A stretch of 64,000 bases of DNA from Gilliamella sp. ESL0405 (GTDB lineage Bacteria > Pseudomonadota > Gammaproteobacteria > Enterobacterales > Orbaceae). The position numbers and the translations under genes were made by a program. Every line of letters begins with the position of its first letter. Position 1 is the stretch's first letter. This document shows, piece by piece, positions 8,594-18,328 of this stretch. The stretch spans positions 2,108,001 through 2,172,000 of the forward strand of contig NZ_CP048265.1 in the NCBI RefSeq assembly GCF_019469205.1, given 5' to 3'. A model generated the notes under the pieces. The model was given only the letters and a program-made list of their open reading frames with translations, made no database searches and was not told where the DNA came from.

Positions 8594-9940
8594 ATGAAAA
8601 AAACTTTAACCTTTTTAATCGGCTTAGCATTAAGCCAATCTGTCTTTGCTGAAAATTTAATTCAAGTTTATGAACAAGCAAAACAAACCAATCCGGATCT
8701 ACGGAGCTCTCTTGCTGAAAGAGATAAAGCATATTCAGCAATTTCTGGCTCTCGCGCAAGTTTATTACCACAAATTGGTTTAAATGCTTCTTACGGTGTG
8801 ACCCATGGTCGCAGAGATACTAGCGGTGTAAAACAAAAAAGTGGTAACTTATACCAAGTTTCACTATCACAAAGTATTTTTAATTTCTCCAATTGGAAAG
8901 CTTTAGATATTACTAAAAAACAAGCGACTATTGCTGATATTGCTTATCAATATCAAGGTCAAACCTTAATTTTAAATACATCGGTTGCTTATTTTAATGT
9001 GCTTAAATCACTTGATGCACTAAGTTTTATTGAAGCGCAGAAAAAGGCTATTGGTCGTCAATTAGAACAAACTCGTCAACAAGTTAACGCGGGTATAAAA
9101 GCGCCTGTTGATATTGAAAATGCAAAAGCTAACTATGACTCAACTGTCGCTCAAGAAGTTAGCGCTTTAAATGATCTAAATAATGCTATCGAAAATCTTC
9201 GTCAGGTCAGTGGACGTTTTTACTCTAATTTAGCTAGCATTGATACTAAAAATTTCAAAACTGAAATGCCAGCTCAAGTAAACCTTTTAGTAAAACAATC
9301 TGAGCAATCAAATCTCAATTTGTTAACAATGAAATTAAACCAAGAAATCGCCCGTGATCAGATTAAACTATCACAAGCCGGACATTTACCAACTGCAAGT
9401 TTAGATGCTTCAACCAATCTTAATAAAACCGATAGATATGGTAATAATTATGCGGCAAACGGCGGTCATGGCAAAACTTATTCAGGTAGTAATTATGTTG
9501 GGGTAAGTGTTAACCTCCCTATCTTCTCCGGTGGTGCGACTCAATCTAAAGTCAATCAGGCACAACATAACTATGTCAGCTTTAGCGAAAAATTAGAGAG
9601 CACTAATCGCAGCGTGAATAATCAAGTTCGTTCATCGTACAATAATATTTCATCATCAATCAGCGCAATCAAAGCTTATCAACAAGCAGTTGTATCAGCT
9701 CAAACTTCGTTAGAAGCAACAACTACAGGCTATGATGTAGGTATGCGAACTGTTGTGGACGTATTAAATGCCACCACTCAGCTTTACAGCTCTAAACGCA
9801 ATTTATCGGATGCTAAATATAACTACTTAATCAGTTTATTACAGTTAAAATACGCTGTTGGTACCTTAACGGCTGATGATTTAGTTTACCTTAACAATAT
9901 GTTAGGTAAAGAAGTGAGCACATTAGCCACAATAAAATAA
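8594..9940 (+). CDS. tolC: outer membrane efflux channel TolC
   Basis: Outer-membrane trimeric exit duct for type I secretion and RND/MFS efflux pumps. From the ATG at 8594, with GAGAAG upstream, the protein is 448 residues and starts with a signal peptide MKKTLTFLIGLALSQSVFA, cleaved after ...VFA. Two repeats of the OEP family are recognisable, with the conserved NxSVAYFNVLKS and VGMRTVVDVLNAT segments. An upstream in-frame ATG (8573) would spoil the signal peptide. It is divergent from nudF and followed by a strong terminator. Confidence 0.96.
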   Translation: MKKTLTFLIGLALSQSVFAENLIQVYEQAKQTNPDLRSSLAERDKAYSAISGSRASLLPQIGLNASYGVTHGRRDTSGVKQKSGNLYQVSLSQSIFNFSNWKALDITKKQATIADIAYQYQGQTLILNTSVAYFNVLKSLDALSFIEAQKKAIGRQLEQTRQQVNAGIKAPVDIENAKANYDSTVAQEVSALNDLNNAIENLRQVSGRFYSNLASIDTKNFKTEMPAQVNLLVKQSEQSNLNLLTMKLNQEIARDQIKLSQAGHLPTASLDASTNLNKTDRYGNNYAANGGHGKTYSGSNYVGVSVNLPIFSGGATQSKVNQAQHNYVSFSEKLESTNRSVNNQVRSSYNNISSSISAIKAYQQAVVSAQTSLEATTTGYDVGMRTVVDVLNATTQLYSSKRNLSDAKYNYLISLLQLKYAVGTLTADDLVYLNNMLGKEVSTLATIK

Positions 9941-9960
9941 TAGATGATATAACGATATCC

Positions 9961-10000
9961 AAATAAATAAGGCGATTTTATTATCGCCTTATTTATTTAA
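9961..10000 (+). terminator. Terminator after tolC
   Basis: A long perfect stem, AAATAAATAAGGCGAT paired with ATCGCCTTATTTATTT around the loop TTTATT. The GC core with AT-rich base could stop transcription from both tolC and the opposite strand. Confidence 0.85.
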
Positions 10001-10067
10001 AAATAGCCCACCCTGTCATTTCTCAGTTACATCACCAATAAACTTTGATTTTCACATCGTTATCAAA

Positions 10068-10958
10068 TTAAGACATCGCATTAACCACAAATTCAATAAA
10101 CATCTTCATCTTAGGTAACCGCTGCCTATCGGCAGTATAAAGCATATGCACCGGTCTAGCCGGTGGTAAAAAGTTTTGTAATATCGGTAATAGCTTATTT
10201 TGTTTGATAGACTCCGCTAACATCGATTGCGGTAACATTGTTATCCCTACCCCTTCAACAGCCGCAACCGCTAAAGCAGCAGTATCATTGGTTTGTAAGG
10301 AGCCGGATATCGAGATATTAATAACCTTGCCATTTACCGTAAATGGCCAAACATAATCGTTTTTACTTCGATTAACATACTGATAGATCAAACACTGGTG
10401 ATGTTTTATCTCTTCCGGTACCGCAGGAATACCATTTTGCGCCAAATAAGCGGGGGAAGCGGCAAAAATAAGTTGATAGTCATTGAGTTTTCGCCCTATC
10501 AAACCAGAGTCATTTAACTGTCCAATACGAAACACCATATCAAAATCTTCTTTTACCATATCAACGTAACGATCATTTAATTGAAGATCGATATTAATTT
10601 TAGGATAGCGTTTCATAAAACGGCTAATTACCGGAATCAAATTATAGTGTCCAAAGCTAACCGGAGCACTTATCCTTAATCGCCCGTTTGGTTCGTCAAT
10701 AAACTGTTGGGCTAATATTTTAGTCTCATTTATTTCAGATAGAATTAACAAGCAGCGTTGGTAATACTGTTTGCCAAACTCAGTAAGATGTTGTGAACGT
10801 GTTGTTCGATTAAGAAGTTTTAAGCCTAAATGCTTCTCTAAAAAAGCGATATATTTGGTCACCATTTGTGGAGAGGTATTTAACGAAACCGACGTAGCCA
10901 CAAAAGATCCGGTCTTCACAGCCAAGACAAATGCTTCCATACATTTTAGCAGATCCAA
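10068..10958 (-). CDS. LysR-family transcriptional regulator
   Basis: A 296-residue LysR-type regulator. The N-terminal helix-turn-helix (MDLLKCMEAFVLAVKTGSFV, then SPQMVTKYIAFLEKHLG) is followed by a ligand-binding domain (GRLRISAPVSFG...). It resembles the subgroup that includes DsdC/YafC-like and AaeR-like regulators next to oxidoreductases. It is divergent from the NAD(P)-binding protein at 11063, so it probably controls that gene and the SDR gene after it. The inducer is unknown. Confidence 0.9.
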   Translation of the reverse strand: MDLLKCMEAFVLAVKTGSFVATSVSLNTSPQMVTKYIAFLEKHLGLKLLNRTTRSQHLTEFGKQYYQRCLLILSEINETKILAQQFIDEPNGRLRISAPVSFGHYNLIPVISRFMKRYPKINIDLQLNDRYVDMVKEDFDMVFRIGQLNDSGLIGRKLNDYQLIFAASPAYLAQNGIPAVPEEIKHHQCLIYQYVNRSKNDYVWPFTVNGKVINISISGSLQTNDTAALAVAAVEGVGITMLPQSMLAESIKQNKLLPILQNFLPPARPVHMLYTADRQRLPKMKMFIEFVVNAMS

Positions 10959-11062
10959 ATTATCAACCCTCAGTTGTTAATCAATTAATTTTTATACCAT
11001 TTATTATCCTTTATTTTATAAAGATAATAAAACGAATTTATTAAGAGTAAGGAAATAGTCAT

Positions 11063-11725
11063 ATGAAAAAGATAGGGATTATCGGCGCAGGATTTATTGG
11101 TCAAGCTTGTGCTAAATTATTTTTACAAGCTGGATATCAAGTGATGATAAGCAATTCAAGGGATAAAAAAACACTCTATAGTGTGGCAAGCCAATTAGGT
11201 TGCCAAATCGGCAATCAGCAAGAAGCTATCGCTTTTAGTGATATGATATTAGTCGCTATTCCACTGGCTAATTACCAACAGTTACCAGTAGACCTATTAG
11301 GTGGCAAAATAATTATCGACGCAATGAATTACTACCCGGATAGGGACGGAAATTTTCAGCAATTAGACAATCATCAAATCACCACCAGTGAACTTATCGC
11401 ACAGCACCTTAATCAATCTAAAATAGTAAAAGCGTTTAATGCTATTTTAGCCAAAGATATCGTAAAAGATGCCAAACCGCATGATAAAGCTAATCGACGA
11501 GCGCTTCCGGTCGCAGGTAATGACCTGGCAAGCAAACAGCAAATTTTCAACTTACTAAAGCACATTGGATATGATTATGTTGATGTTGGCAATTTAGCTC
11601 AAAGCTGGCGATTTGAGCGAGCTAAGCCCGCTTATTGCGTCTATCTGAATCGAAGCCAGTTAATTGACGCATTAACCAACACATCAATAGACCAACAATT
11701 ACCTCATAACTCATGGAAAAACTAA
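11063..11725 (+). CDS. NADPH-dependent F420 reductase-like oxidoreductase
   Basis: A 220-residue Rossmann-fold protein of the COG2085 type (F420-dependent NADP oxidoreductase-like). The dinucleotide-binding loop IGAGFIGQACAKLF is at the N-terminus, and the segments VVAIPLANY-like (LVAIPLANYQ) and KIIIDAMNYYPDRDG follow. The substrate is unknown; cofactor F420 itself is unlikely in this lineage. It is divergent from a LysR regulator, and an SDR gene follows 38 bases downstream, so the two probably form a small redox operon. Confidence 0.8.
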   Translation: MKKIGIIGAGFIGQACAKLFLQAGYQVMISNSRDKKTLYSVASQLGCQIGNQQEAIAFSDMILVAIPLANYQQLPVDLLGGKIIIDAMNYYPDRDGNFQQLDNHQITTSELIAQHLNQSKIVKAFNAILAKDIVKDAKPHDKANRRALPVAGNDLASKQQIFNLLKHIGYDYVDVGNLAQSWRFERAKPAYCVYLNRSQLIDALTNTSIDQQLPHNSWKN

Positions 11726-11763
11726 CCTAACAATCATCATGTAAAAAAATAAAAGGAGCTAAA

Positions 11764-12552
11764 ATGGATAATCATGATAAAAAATACACAGCGATAACCG
11801 GCGCCAGCTCAGGTATTGGTTATGCAACCGCAATTGAATTTGCTAAGCGCAATAAAAACCTTATCTTAATTGCCAGAAGAGAAGCGCAATTGCAATCATT
11901 AAAACAAAAAATTGCCGAATTAAATCCTAATCTTGATATTGTTATCAAAGTGTGTGATTTATCCCAAGCAGCAGGTGTATATACGCTTTTTGCCGAGCTT
12001 GAGAGCTATAATATAGAAACATGGATAAACAATGCCGGTTTTGGTCATTACGGTAGTGTACAGGATCAGGATTTAACCAAAATACAAACCATGCTCCATG
12101 TAAATATTAAAGCATTAACCATTTTATCCACGCTTTATGTTCAGAAATATCAAAACCAATCTGGCGCACAACTTATAAATATTTCTTCAAGAGGTGGATA
12201 TACCATTGTGCCTAATGCGGTAACCTATTGCGCAACTAAATTTTATGTAAGCGCTTTTACCGAAGGATTAGCACAGGAATTAAAACAAGCTAATGCAAAA
12301 TTAACCGCAAAAGTATTGGCACCCGCGGCAACGCAAACGGAGTTTGGACAAAAAGCTAATAATGTCACTGAATATGACTATGATAAAAGTTTCAACCAAT
12401 ACCATAGCGCAACTCAAATGGCCGAATTTTTAATTGCACTATATGAAAGTGACAAAATCATAGGTGAAATAAGCACTAAAGATTTTTCGTTTACACTAAA
12501 AGATAACATTTTGCCTTATTCCGGTAATCCGGCAGAAAACCAAAAGAGGTGA
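11764..12552 (+). CDS. short-chain dehydrogenase/reductase
   Basis: Classical SDR of 262 residues. It has the cofactor motif TGASSGIG near residue 13, NNAGFG, and the active-site Ser plus YCATK (Y-x3-K). AAAAGGAGCT provides a strong ribosome binding site. The substrate is not evident; DltE-like SDRs are the nearest general group. It is probably co-transcribed with the upstream oxidoreductase under the LysR regulator. Confidence 0.88.
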   Translation: MDNHDKKYTAITGASSGIGYATAIEFAKRNKNLILIARREAQLQSLKQKIAELNPNLDIVIKVCDLSQAAGVYTLFAELESYNIETWINNAGFGHYGSVQDQDLTKIQTMLHVNIKALTILSTLYVQKYQNQSGAQLINISSRGGYTIVPNAVTYCATKFYVSAFTEGLAQELKQANAKLTAKVLAPAATQTEFGQKANNVTEYDYDKSFNQYHSATQMAEFLIALYESDKIIGEISTKDFSFTLKDNILPYSGNPAENQKR

Positions 12553-12587
12553 ATGGATAACATTTTATATCACTCTATAATCGTTGA

Positions 12588-12933
12588 GGTTTTTCGCTCA
12601 AAAGCAATCCACTAAAGCACAAGTAAGCAAAGATAAAGCATTAGCAATAACGCTCAGCTTTCTTGAAACTGATGCTCCGGATTGACTAAAAAACGATAAG
12701 AATAATTGGATAGATACCCATGATGAAGAGATTATCGTTGAGGGAAAAAAGTGAGTTTAACCGGTGTGAAAGTAAAATGCCGTGATCTAAACACCGTTCT
12801 TTACTTCTGGACAATTATTGCCCCCGATGAGACGATCATGGTGTTTGAATGAGATGTTGAACGGGGCTTTATTCGTGCTGGACGTCAAACGCAAAAGTGG
12901 TTGCATGATAGCGGGTTAAGTCAACATCTCTAA
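12588..12933 (+). pseudogene. decayed gene of unknown function
   Basis: Two readable stretches with protein-like composition remain. The first (about 12588-12750) reads through a TGA at 12691-12693 after ...LETDAPD and ends at ...EEIIVEGKK. The second is in a different frame from the GTG at 12751 and reads VKVKCRDLNTVLYFWTIIAP, with a TGA at 12850 before continuing to a stop at 12931. The mixture of in-frame stops and a frame change indicates a broken gene. I cannot assign a family. The rest of the 12553-13049 gap holds only a hairpin near metG. Confidence 0.55.
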
Positions 12934-12998
12934 TGAAACTGACCAAATTAGCTAAACACGAAAGCCAGTTTTATATTCAAATATCATCTTAAATACAT

Positions 12999-13023
12999 CT
13001 TAACAAGTGTTTAACTTGTTAAG
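12999..13023 (-). terminator. hairpin downstream of metG
   Basis: CTTAACAAGT pairs with ACTTGTTAAG around a short loop, 27 bases after the metG stop. There is no long T tract, so terminator function is uncertain. Confidence 0.4.
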
Positions 13024-13049
13024 ATATCAATAATTTAGAGGAAAACCGA

Positions 13050-15077
13050 TTACGAAATTCGCATGCCCGGTTTTGCCCCGCTATCTGGCGATAATAGGTA
13101 AACACCTTCACTATCATCTTTACCGCTTGCACAAAGTACCATACCTTCTGAAATACCAAAGCGCATTTTACGAGGCGCTAAGTTAGCGATCATAATAGTT
13201 AATTTACCCACTAAAACTGCAGGATCAGGATAGAACTGTTTGATACCGGAAAATACGTTGCGAGTCTCATCACCAATATCCAGTGTTAACTGCAATAACT
13301 TGTCCGATCCTTCAACCACCGTTGCATTTTTGATTAACGCAACTCGCATATCAACTTTGGCAAAGTCATCAAAATTGATAGTGTCAGCAATTGGCTCTGC
13401 AACTTTTTCTTTGGCAGGGGTTGTTAAAGCGGCTTGTTGTTTAGTTTCTTCAATCATAGCAGTAATTTTATCCATATCAATACGGTTAAACAGGGCTTTA
13501 AATTGGTTAATCGTGTGCCCGGTTAATGGTTTATCAATCGTGTCCCAGGTTAATTGGCTGTTTAAAAACGCCTCACTGCGCTGCGCTAATGACGGCACGA
13601 CAGGTTTTAAATAGGTCATTAAAATGCGGAAAAGATGAATGCCCATAGAACAAATATCTTGTAACGCCTGATCTTGCCCCTCTTGTTTAGCCACAACCCA
13701 TGGCGCTTTTTCATCGATATAGCGATTCGCTTCATCAGCCAACGCCATAATTTCACGAATCGCTTTACCCGATTCACGTTGTTCAAAATAATCAGCAATT
13801 ATTTTTGATTTTTCAACAAATAAAGCATAAAGTTCCGGCTCTGCAAGATTGTCGGATAATTTACCGCCAAAACGTTTACTGATAAAACCAGCCGAACGGG
13901 AAGCAATATTCACTACTTTATTAACTAAATCACTATTCACCCGTTGAACAAAATCTTCTAAATTTAAATCGATATCATCGATATGTGGCGAGAGTTTTGC
14001 TGCATAATAGTAACGCAAACAATCCGGATCTAAATGTTTCAAATAGGTACTTGCTTGAATAAAGGTGCCACGTGATTTTGACATCTTCGCCCCGTCGACA
14101 GTGACATAACCATGGACAAAAATATTAGAAGGTTTACGATGTTCGCTACCGTCTAACATTGCCGGCCAAAACAGGCTATGGAAGTAGACAATATCTTTAC
14201 CAATAAAATGGTAAAGTTCAGTGGTTGAATCTTTATTCCAAAACTGATCAAAAATCGGTTTATTGTGTTTATTACAGTAATTAAGGAAAGACCCCATATA
14301 ACCGATTGGCGCATCTAACCAAACATAAAAATATTTGCCCGGTGCATCGGGAATTTCAAAACCAAAATATGGCGCATCACGGCTAATATCCCATGGTTGT
14401 AAGCCTGCTTCGAACCACTCCTGCATTTTATTGGCTACTTGATCTTGCAATGTTCCTGATCGGATCCACGCTTGTAACATATCGGAAAACGCAGGCAAGT
14501 CAAAAAAGAAGTGCTCTGAATCTTTCATGATCGGCGTTGCACCCGATACCACCGATTGCGGATTAATTAAATCAATCGGATTATAAGTTGCACCACAAAC
14601 TTCACAGTTATCGCCATATTGGTCTGGTGATTTGCAACGAGGGCAAGTCCCTTTAACAAAACGATCCGGTAAAAACATCTTTTTTTCGGGATCGAATAGC
14701 TGTGATATCACTTTGGTTTTAATATAGCCATTAGCCTTTAATCGTTTGTAGATCTTTTCAGATATTTCACGATTTTCGGGGCTATGGGTTGAGTGGTAAT
14801 TATCATAACTAATATTGAAACCGGCAAAATCACGTTGATGCTCAATTTTAACTTCATCTATCATCTGTTCCGGGGTGATGCCTAATTGCTGCGCTTTGAG
14901 CATAATTGGCGTACCATGAGCATCATCAGCGCAAATAAAATAGATCTCATTGCCACGCATACGTTGATAGCGTACCCATACATCTGCTTGAATATGTTCG
15001 AGCATATGACCTAAGTGAATTGCACCATTTGCATAAGGAAGCGCACAAGTTACCAATATTTTGCGTTGAGTTGTCAT
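13050..15077 (-). CDS. metG: methionyl-tRNA synthetase
   Basis: Class I aminoacyl-tRNA synthetase that charges tRNA-Met. At 675 residues it is close to the E. coli enzyme (677). Visible parts are HLGH near residue 21, the zinc knuckle with two CxxC pairs ([16 protein letters not shown]), the KMSKS loop, and a C-terminal OB-fold tRNA-binding domain ([11 protein letters not shown] to the end). It is divergent from the mrp/apbC gene, as in E. coli. Confidence 0.98.
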   Translation of the reverse strand: MTTQRKILVTCALPYANGAIHLGHMLEHIQADVWVRYQRMRGNEIYFICADDAHGTPIMLKAQQLGITPEQMIDEVKIEHQRDFAGFNISYDNYHSTHSPENREISEKIYKRLKANGYIKTKVISQLFDPEKKMFLPDRFVKGTCPRCKSPDQYGDNCEVCGATYNPIDLINPQSVVSGATPIMKDSEHFFFDLPAFSDMLQAWIRSGTLQDQVANKMQEWFEAGLQPWDISRDAPYFGFEIPDAPGKYFYVWLDAPIGYMGSFLNYCNKHNKPIFDQFWNKDSTTELYHFIGKDIVYFHSLFWPAMLDGSEHRKPSNIFVHGYVTVDGAKMSKSRGTFIQASTYLKHLDPDCLRYYYAAKLSPHIDDIDLNLEDFVQRVNSDLVNKVVNIASRSAGFISKRFGGKLSDNLAEPELYALFVEKSKIIADYFEQRESGKAIREIMALADEANRYIDEKAPWVVAKQEGQDQALQDICSMGIHLFRILMTYLKPVVPSLAQRSEAFLNSQLTWDTIDKPLTGHTINQFKALFNRIDMDKITAMIEETKQQAALTTPAKEKVAEPIADTINFDDFAKVDMRVALIKNATVVEGSDKLLQLTLDIGDETRNVFSGIKQFYPDPAVLVGKLTIMIANLAPRKMRFGISEGMVLCASGKDDSEGVYLLSPDSGAKPGMRIS

Positions 15078-15327
15078 ATCGAATTAATACCTTTTATTAC
15101 ATAATGGCGGAAATAGTACATCAATCGTGGGATTATCGCCAGATTTATGCCATAATTTGATAAAAATTCTTTATAGACTTTGAGCGATATTGTGCACAGA
15201 ATCGTTATCATTTTATCAGAGAGAAGAATCACTCTGACCAATAACAACCTAACACAATATCGATAATCATATCTATTTGATGCACTATGAGTATAAAACT
15301 CGTTAATAAAAGTTAAGGCTAATAACC

Positions 15328-16395
15328 ATGGAAGCAAAAAAAATTCTAGAGAATTTTACTCATCCTACTTTATCCAAAAATTTGATTGAATTTGGCGCTG
15401 TAAAACGTTGTGAAATTGATAATCAGGTTTTATCGATTCATTTAACTTTACCGTTTGCCTGGCAAACGGCTTTTGATGCACTAAAACACCAAACAACGCC
15501 AATGCTCCTTAAACTTGACGGCGTTAACGAGGTTAAATGGCAAATTGACTATAATATCGCCACCTTAAAACGGGCAAATAACCAACATGCGATCAAAAAT
15601 ATTAAAAACATCATTGCCATTAGTTCCGGTAAAGGCGGCGTGGGTAAATCTTCAACCGCAATTAATCTAGCACTGGCTTTACAAACACAAGGAGCAAAAG
15701 TGGGGATTTTAGATGCTGATATTTATGGTCCTTCTATCCCGACCATGTTAGGCACTCAAAACGCACAGCCCTTGACGCCGGATAATAAGCATATGTCGCC
15801 AATTATGGCACATGGGCTTGCCAGCAACTCGATCGGCTATCTGGTTGAAGCCGACGGCGCTATGGTTTGGCGAGGACCTATGGCTAGTAAAGCGCTGTTG
15901 CAAATACTACAAGATACCCTTTGGCCGGAACTTGATTATTTAGTGATTGATATGCCACCGGGAACCGGCGATATTCAACTAACGCTGGCGCAAAGTATCC
16001 CGGTAACCGCCGCGGTGATTGTCACCACCCCACAAGATATCGCCTTAATTGATGCTAAAAAAGGGATCGCTATGTTTAATAAAGTCAATGTGCCAACACT
16101 GGGGATTGTTGAAAATATGAGTTACCACATCTGCGAGAACTGCGGGCATCACGAAGCTATTTTTGGTGAAGGGGGAGCTAATCAGTTAGCGCAGCAATAT
16201 CACACTAAATTGTTAGGGCAAATACCACTGCATAAAATGCTACGTCAGGATCTCGATACCGGTCAACCAACGGTTATCAGTCATCCCGACAGCGAATTTA
16301 GCCAGCTTTACCAACAAATAGCCGGGCAGATTGCCAGCGAACTCTATTGGCAAAGCGAGGTGATTTTACCCGATATTTCATTTAAAACGTTATAA
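15328..16395 (+). CDS. apbC: iron-sulfur cluster carrier protein ApbC (Mrp)
   Basis: P-loop ATPase that carries and delivers Fe-S clusters. The 355-residue protein has an N-terminal MIP18-like region, the deviant Walker A SSGKGGVGKSS near residue 95, DADIYGPSIP, DMPPGTGD, and the cluster-binding CENC motif. The N-terminal domain is divergent but present. It faces metG across a 250-base gap in which I see no further gene. Confidence 0.95.
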   Translation: MEAKKILENFTHPTLSKNLIEFGAVKRCEIDNQVLSIHLTLPFAWQTAFDALKHQTTPMLLKLDGVNEVKWQIDYNIATLKRANNQHAIKNIKNIIAISSGKGGVGKSSTAINLALALQTQGAKVGILDADIYGPSIPTMLGTQNAQPLTPDNKHMSPIMAHGLASNSIGYLVEADGAMVWRGPMASKALLQILQDTLWPELDYLVIDMPPGTGDIQLTLAQSIPVTAAVIVTTPQDIALIDAKKGIAMFNKVNVPTLGIVENMSYHICENCGHHEAIFGEGGANQLAQQYHTKLLGQIPLHKMLRQDLDTGQPTVISHPDSEFSQLYQQIAGQIASELYWQSEVILPDISFKTL

Positions 16396-16407
16396 TAAGC
16401 AACATCA

Positions 16408-16434
16408 ATATTGGCTGTTATAAACAGCCAATAT
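16408..16434 (+). terminator. hairpin after apbC
   Basis: ATATTGGCTGT pairs perfectly with ACAGCCAATAT around a 5-base loop, 12 bases after the apbC stop. No T run follows, so it may be a weak or bidirectional terminator. Confidence 0.5.
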
Positions 16435-16505
16435 GGTTAAATAATAATTCACGCATTTACGCTAATAACAGCAATACAAATTACATTTTTATCGGCAATA
16501 ACAAG

Positions 16506-17246
16506 CTATTTTAACTGACTAAATTCAACTTTAGCTTTGGCTAATTGCGCCGTAAATTGAGCATTAGTATGTAATTTGGCAACCACCGCAGCAGCCATGA
16601 CTTTTGCTGCATCAACATCACTTTGCCAATGATAACCACAAATTACCCGACTTTCGCCAATATCATAACCTCGTTTTAAGATCTCATTTTGTCGTTCGGG
16701 GTTGATTTCTGCCAAAACCAGTGCGATCGCAAAGCCGATTGTGGTGTGACCGGAAGGATAAGAACCATTGGTGGATAACTCTTTTTCATCTTCTGGTCGG
16801 CAAGTTGATTCATTGAAAAAAGAAAATGGTCTAACTCGATTATAGTATTTTTTAGCTGAACGGGTTGCCAGATCGCCGGCATCTTCTTTCATGGTTGTGA
16901 TAAGTTTATAAATTTCTGGTGTGCTGGTTGCTGAAATATCATGACCAAACGACGGTGAAAATTGCTTAGTGACATTATCCTTACTTGAATCAGCATCCAA
17001 ATAAGCTTGATGTCCCCGTTCGGTTGAACGCATCGATTTACCCCAATCATACATTGCTTTGTCTCGCAAAAAATCGACGCTGGTAAAGTCGGGCGGTGCC
17101 GGTAATAGTTGTAAACTATTCGGCGCTTCGCTCTCTTTAAGGTAAAAACTTGTCGGATCAGTTGTCACATCTAGCACATCACTGGCATAAGCTTGAGCAC
17201 AAAATAGACTACAAATAATAATACGCTTAATAAAATGTATAGGCAT
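16506..17246 (-). CDS. periplasmic class A acid phosphatase
   Basis: Non-specific acid phosphatase of the PhoN/PhoC type in the PAP2 superfamily. The 246-residue protein has a signal peptide (cleavage likely after AQAYA). The full three-part motif is present: K-x6-RP (KKYYNRVRP), PSGHT, and SR-x5-H-x3-D (SRVICGYHWQSD). It releases phosphate from organic esters in the periplasm. GGAGG lies just upstream of the ATG. A CRP-type palindrome lies about 200 bases upstream, shared with tpx. Confidence 0.93.
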   Translation of the reverse strand: MPIHFIKRIIICSLFCAQAYASDVLDVTTDPTSFYLKESEAPNSLQLLPAPPDFTSVDFLRDKAMYDWGKSMRSTERGHQAYLDADSSKDNVTKQFSPSFGHDISATSTPEIYKLITTMKEDAGDLATRSAKKYYNRVRPFSFFNESTCRPEDEKELSTNGSYPSGHTTIGFAIALVLAEINPERQNEILKRGYDIGESRVICGYHWQSDVDAAKVMAAAVVAKLHTNAQFTAQLAKAKVEFSQLK

Positions 17247-17442
17247 AATAACCTCCTTAAGAAAAGTAAATGAGTGAGCGCTTATTGGGTTTACGGCACT
17301 AAAACCGATAGCGTGAAAAATTTTCTAAGGAATCGTGGTGTTATTATAGGTTTATCTAGATCAATTTTTCATTTTTGCTGCAATAATACAATGATAATCA
17401 TAAAGGATATAGCGCAATAAACAAACAATATATTGATTTAGC

Positions 17443-17458
17443 TGTGACTAGCGTCACA
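17443..17458. promoter_or_regulatory. CRP site between acid phosphatase and tpx
   Basis: A perfect TGTGA-N6-TCACA in the 438-base divergent gap. It is about 200 bases from either start codon, so I cannot say which gene it serves. The rest of the gap is AT-rich; a TATAAT at 17590-17595 may be the tpx -10 element. Confidence 0.65.
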
Positions 17459-17684
17459 TTAAAATTAAAGAATAAAGATTCACAATAAGATTTAAAAATA
17501 AGGTTTATAAATATAGCTTATCACAGAAAATATTCACAATTTGATTAATCGGTAAAATCATTGACATCACGGCCCATTGTGCATTGCAGTATAATAAAAC
17601 TCAGTCTATAGTAAAAAAACCTATTAACCGTAGCACAAGATTTATTTTACCTTAACTATTGCTAGCGATATTTGGGAGGGGCAT

Positions 17685-18197
17685 ATGCAAAAAATTACCA
17701 ACCAAGTCACCATGCGAGGCGTACCGGTTACACTATTGGGCACGCATATTAAAGTGGGTGATAAGGCGCCAGATTTTACTGTTCAAGATTCAGCCATGAA
17801 GCCGGTTAAATTATCCGATTTTAAAGGTAAAGTGAGAATAGTTAATTCCGTTCCCTCAATCGATACCTCGGTCTGTAGTGCCCAAGTTCATCGATTTAAT
17901 ACCCAAGCGGCGAAATTAAAAGATGTGGTGATATTTTCAGTCAGTGTCGATCTGCCTTTTGCGCTTAATCGCTACTGTGCAGCAGAAGGTATTGATGCAG
18001 TTAAAGTAACGTCAGACCATAAAGACCTCGATTTCGGTTTAAAATATGGGGTGGTGATAGAACAGTTGCGCTTACTTACGCGCGCCGTTTTTGTGGTGGA
18101 TAAAAATGATAACATTGTTTATGTCCAATACGTTAAAGAGACATCCGAAGAGCCTGATTATGATAAAGTGTTAGCGGTGATAAACACCTTAAAATAA
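17685..18197 (+). CDS. tpx: thiol peroxidase
   Basis: Atypical 2-Cys peroxiredoxin that reduces lipid and other hydroperoxides using thioredoxin. The 170-residue protein has the peroxidatic Cys64 in PSIDTSVCSAQ and the resolving Cys98 in NRYCAAEG, the Tpx arrangement. TGGGAGGGG immediately upstream is a strong ribosome binding site. It stands alone between a divergent phosphatase and sotB, with its own terminator. Confidence 0.96.
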   Translation: MQKITNQVTMRGVPVTLLGTHIKVGDKAPDFTVQDSAMKPVKLSDFKGKVRIVNSVPSIDTSVCSAQVHRFNTQAAKLKDVVIFSVSVDLPFALNRYCAAEGIDAVKVTSDHKDLDFGLKYGVVIEQLRLLTRAVFVVDKNDNIVYVQYVKETSEEPDYDKVLAVINTLK

Positions 18198-18210
18198 ATC
18201 AGTCAAATCA

Positions 18211-18241
18211 ATGCCGACTTTGCTGTTTAAGTTGGCATTTT
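18211..18241 (+). terminator. Rho-independent terminator of tpx
   Basis: ATGCCGACTT pairs with AAGTTGGCAT (one G-U) around an 8-base loop and is followed by TTT. It lies 13 bases after the tpx stop. Confidence 0.75.
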
Positions 18242-18328
18242 AACTCTCGCTTGTAGTGGCAAACCATTTAACAACCCGAAATATTCAGTTATAATTATTC
18301 AATCATTTATCCCCACTTAATATAAATC

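Noticed and set aside
12751-12933. Read-through of TGA as selenocysteine or programmed recoding
   Set aside because: A second defect (frame change) upstream makes simple decay the better explanation.
17561-17595. TTGACA and TATAAT as a tpx promoter
   Set aside because: The spacing is 23 bases, too long for a standard sigma-70 promoter; only the -10 is noted.
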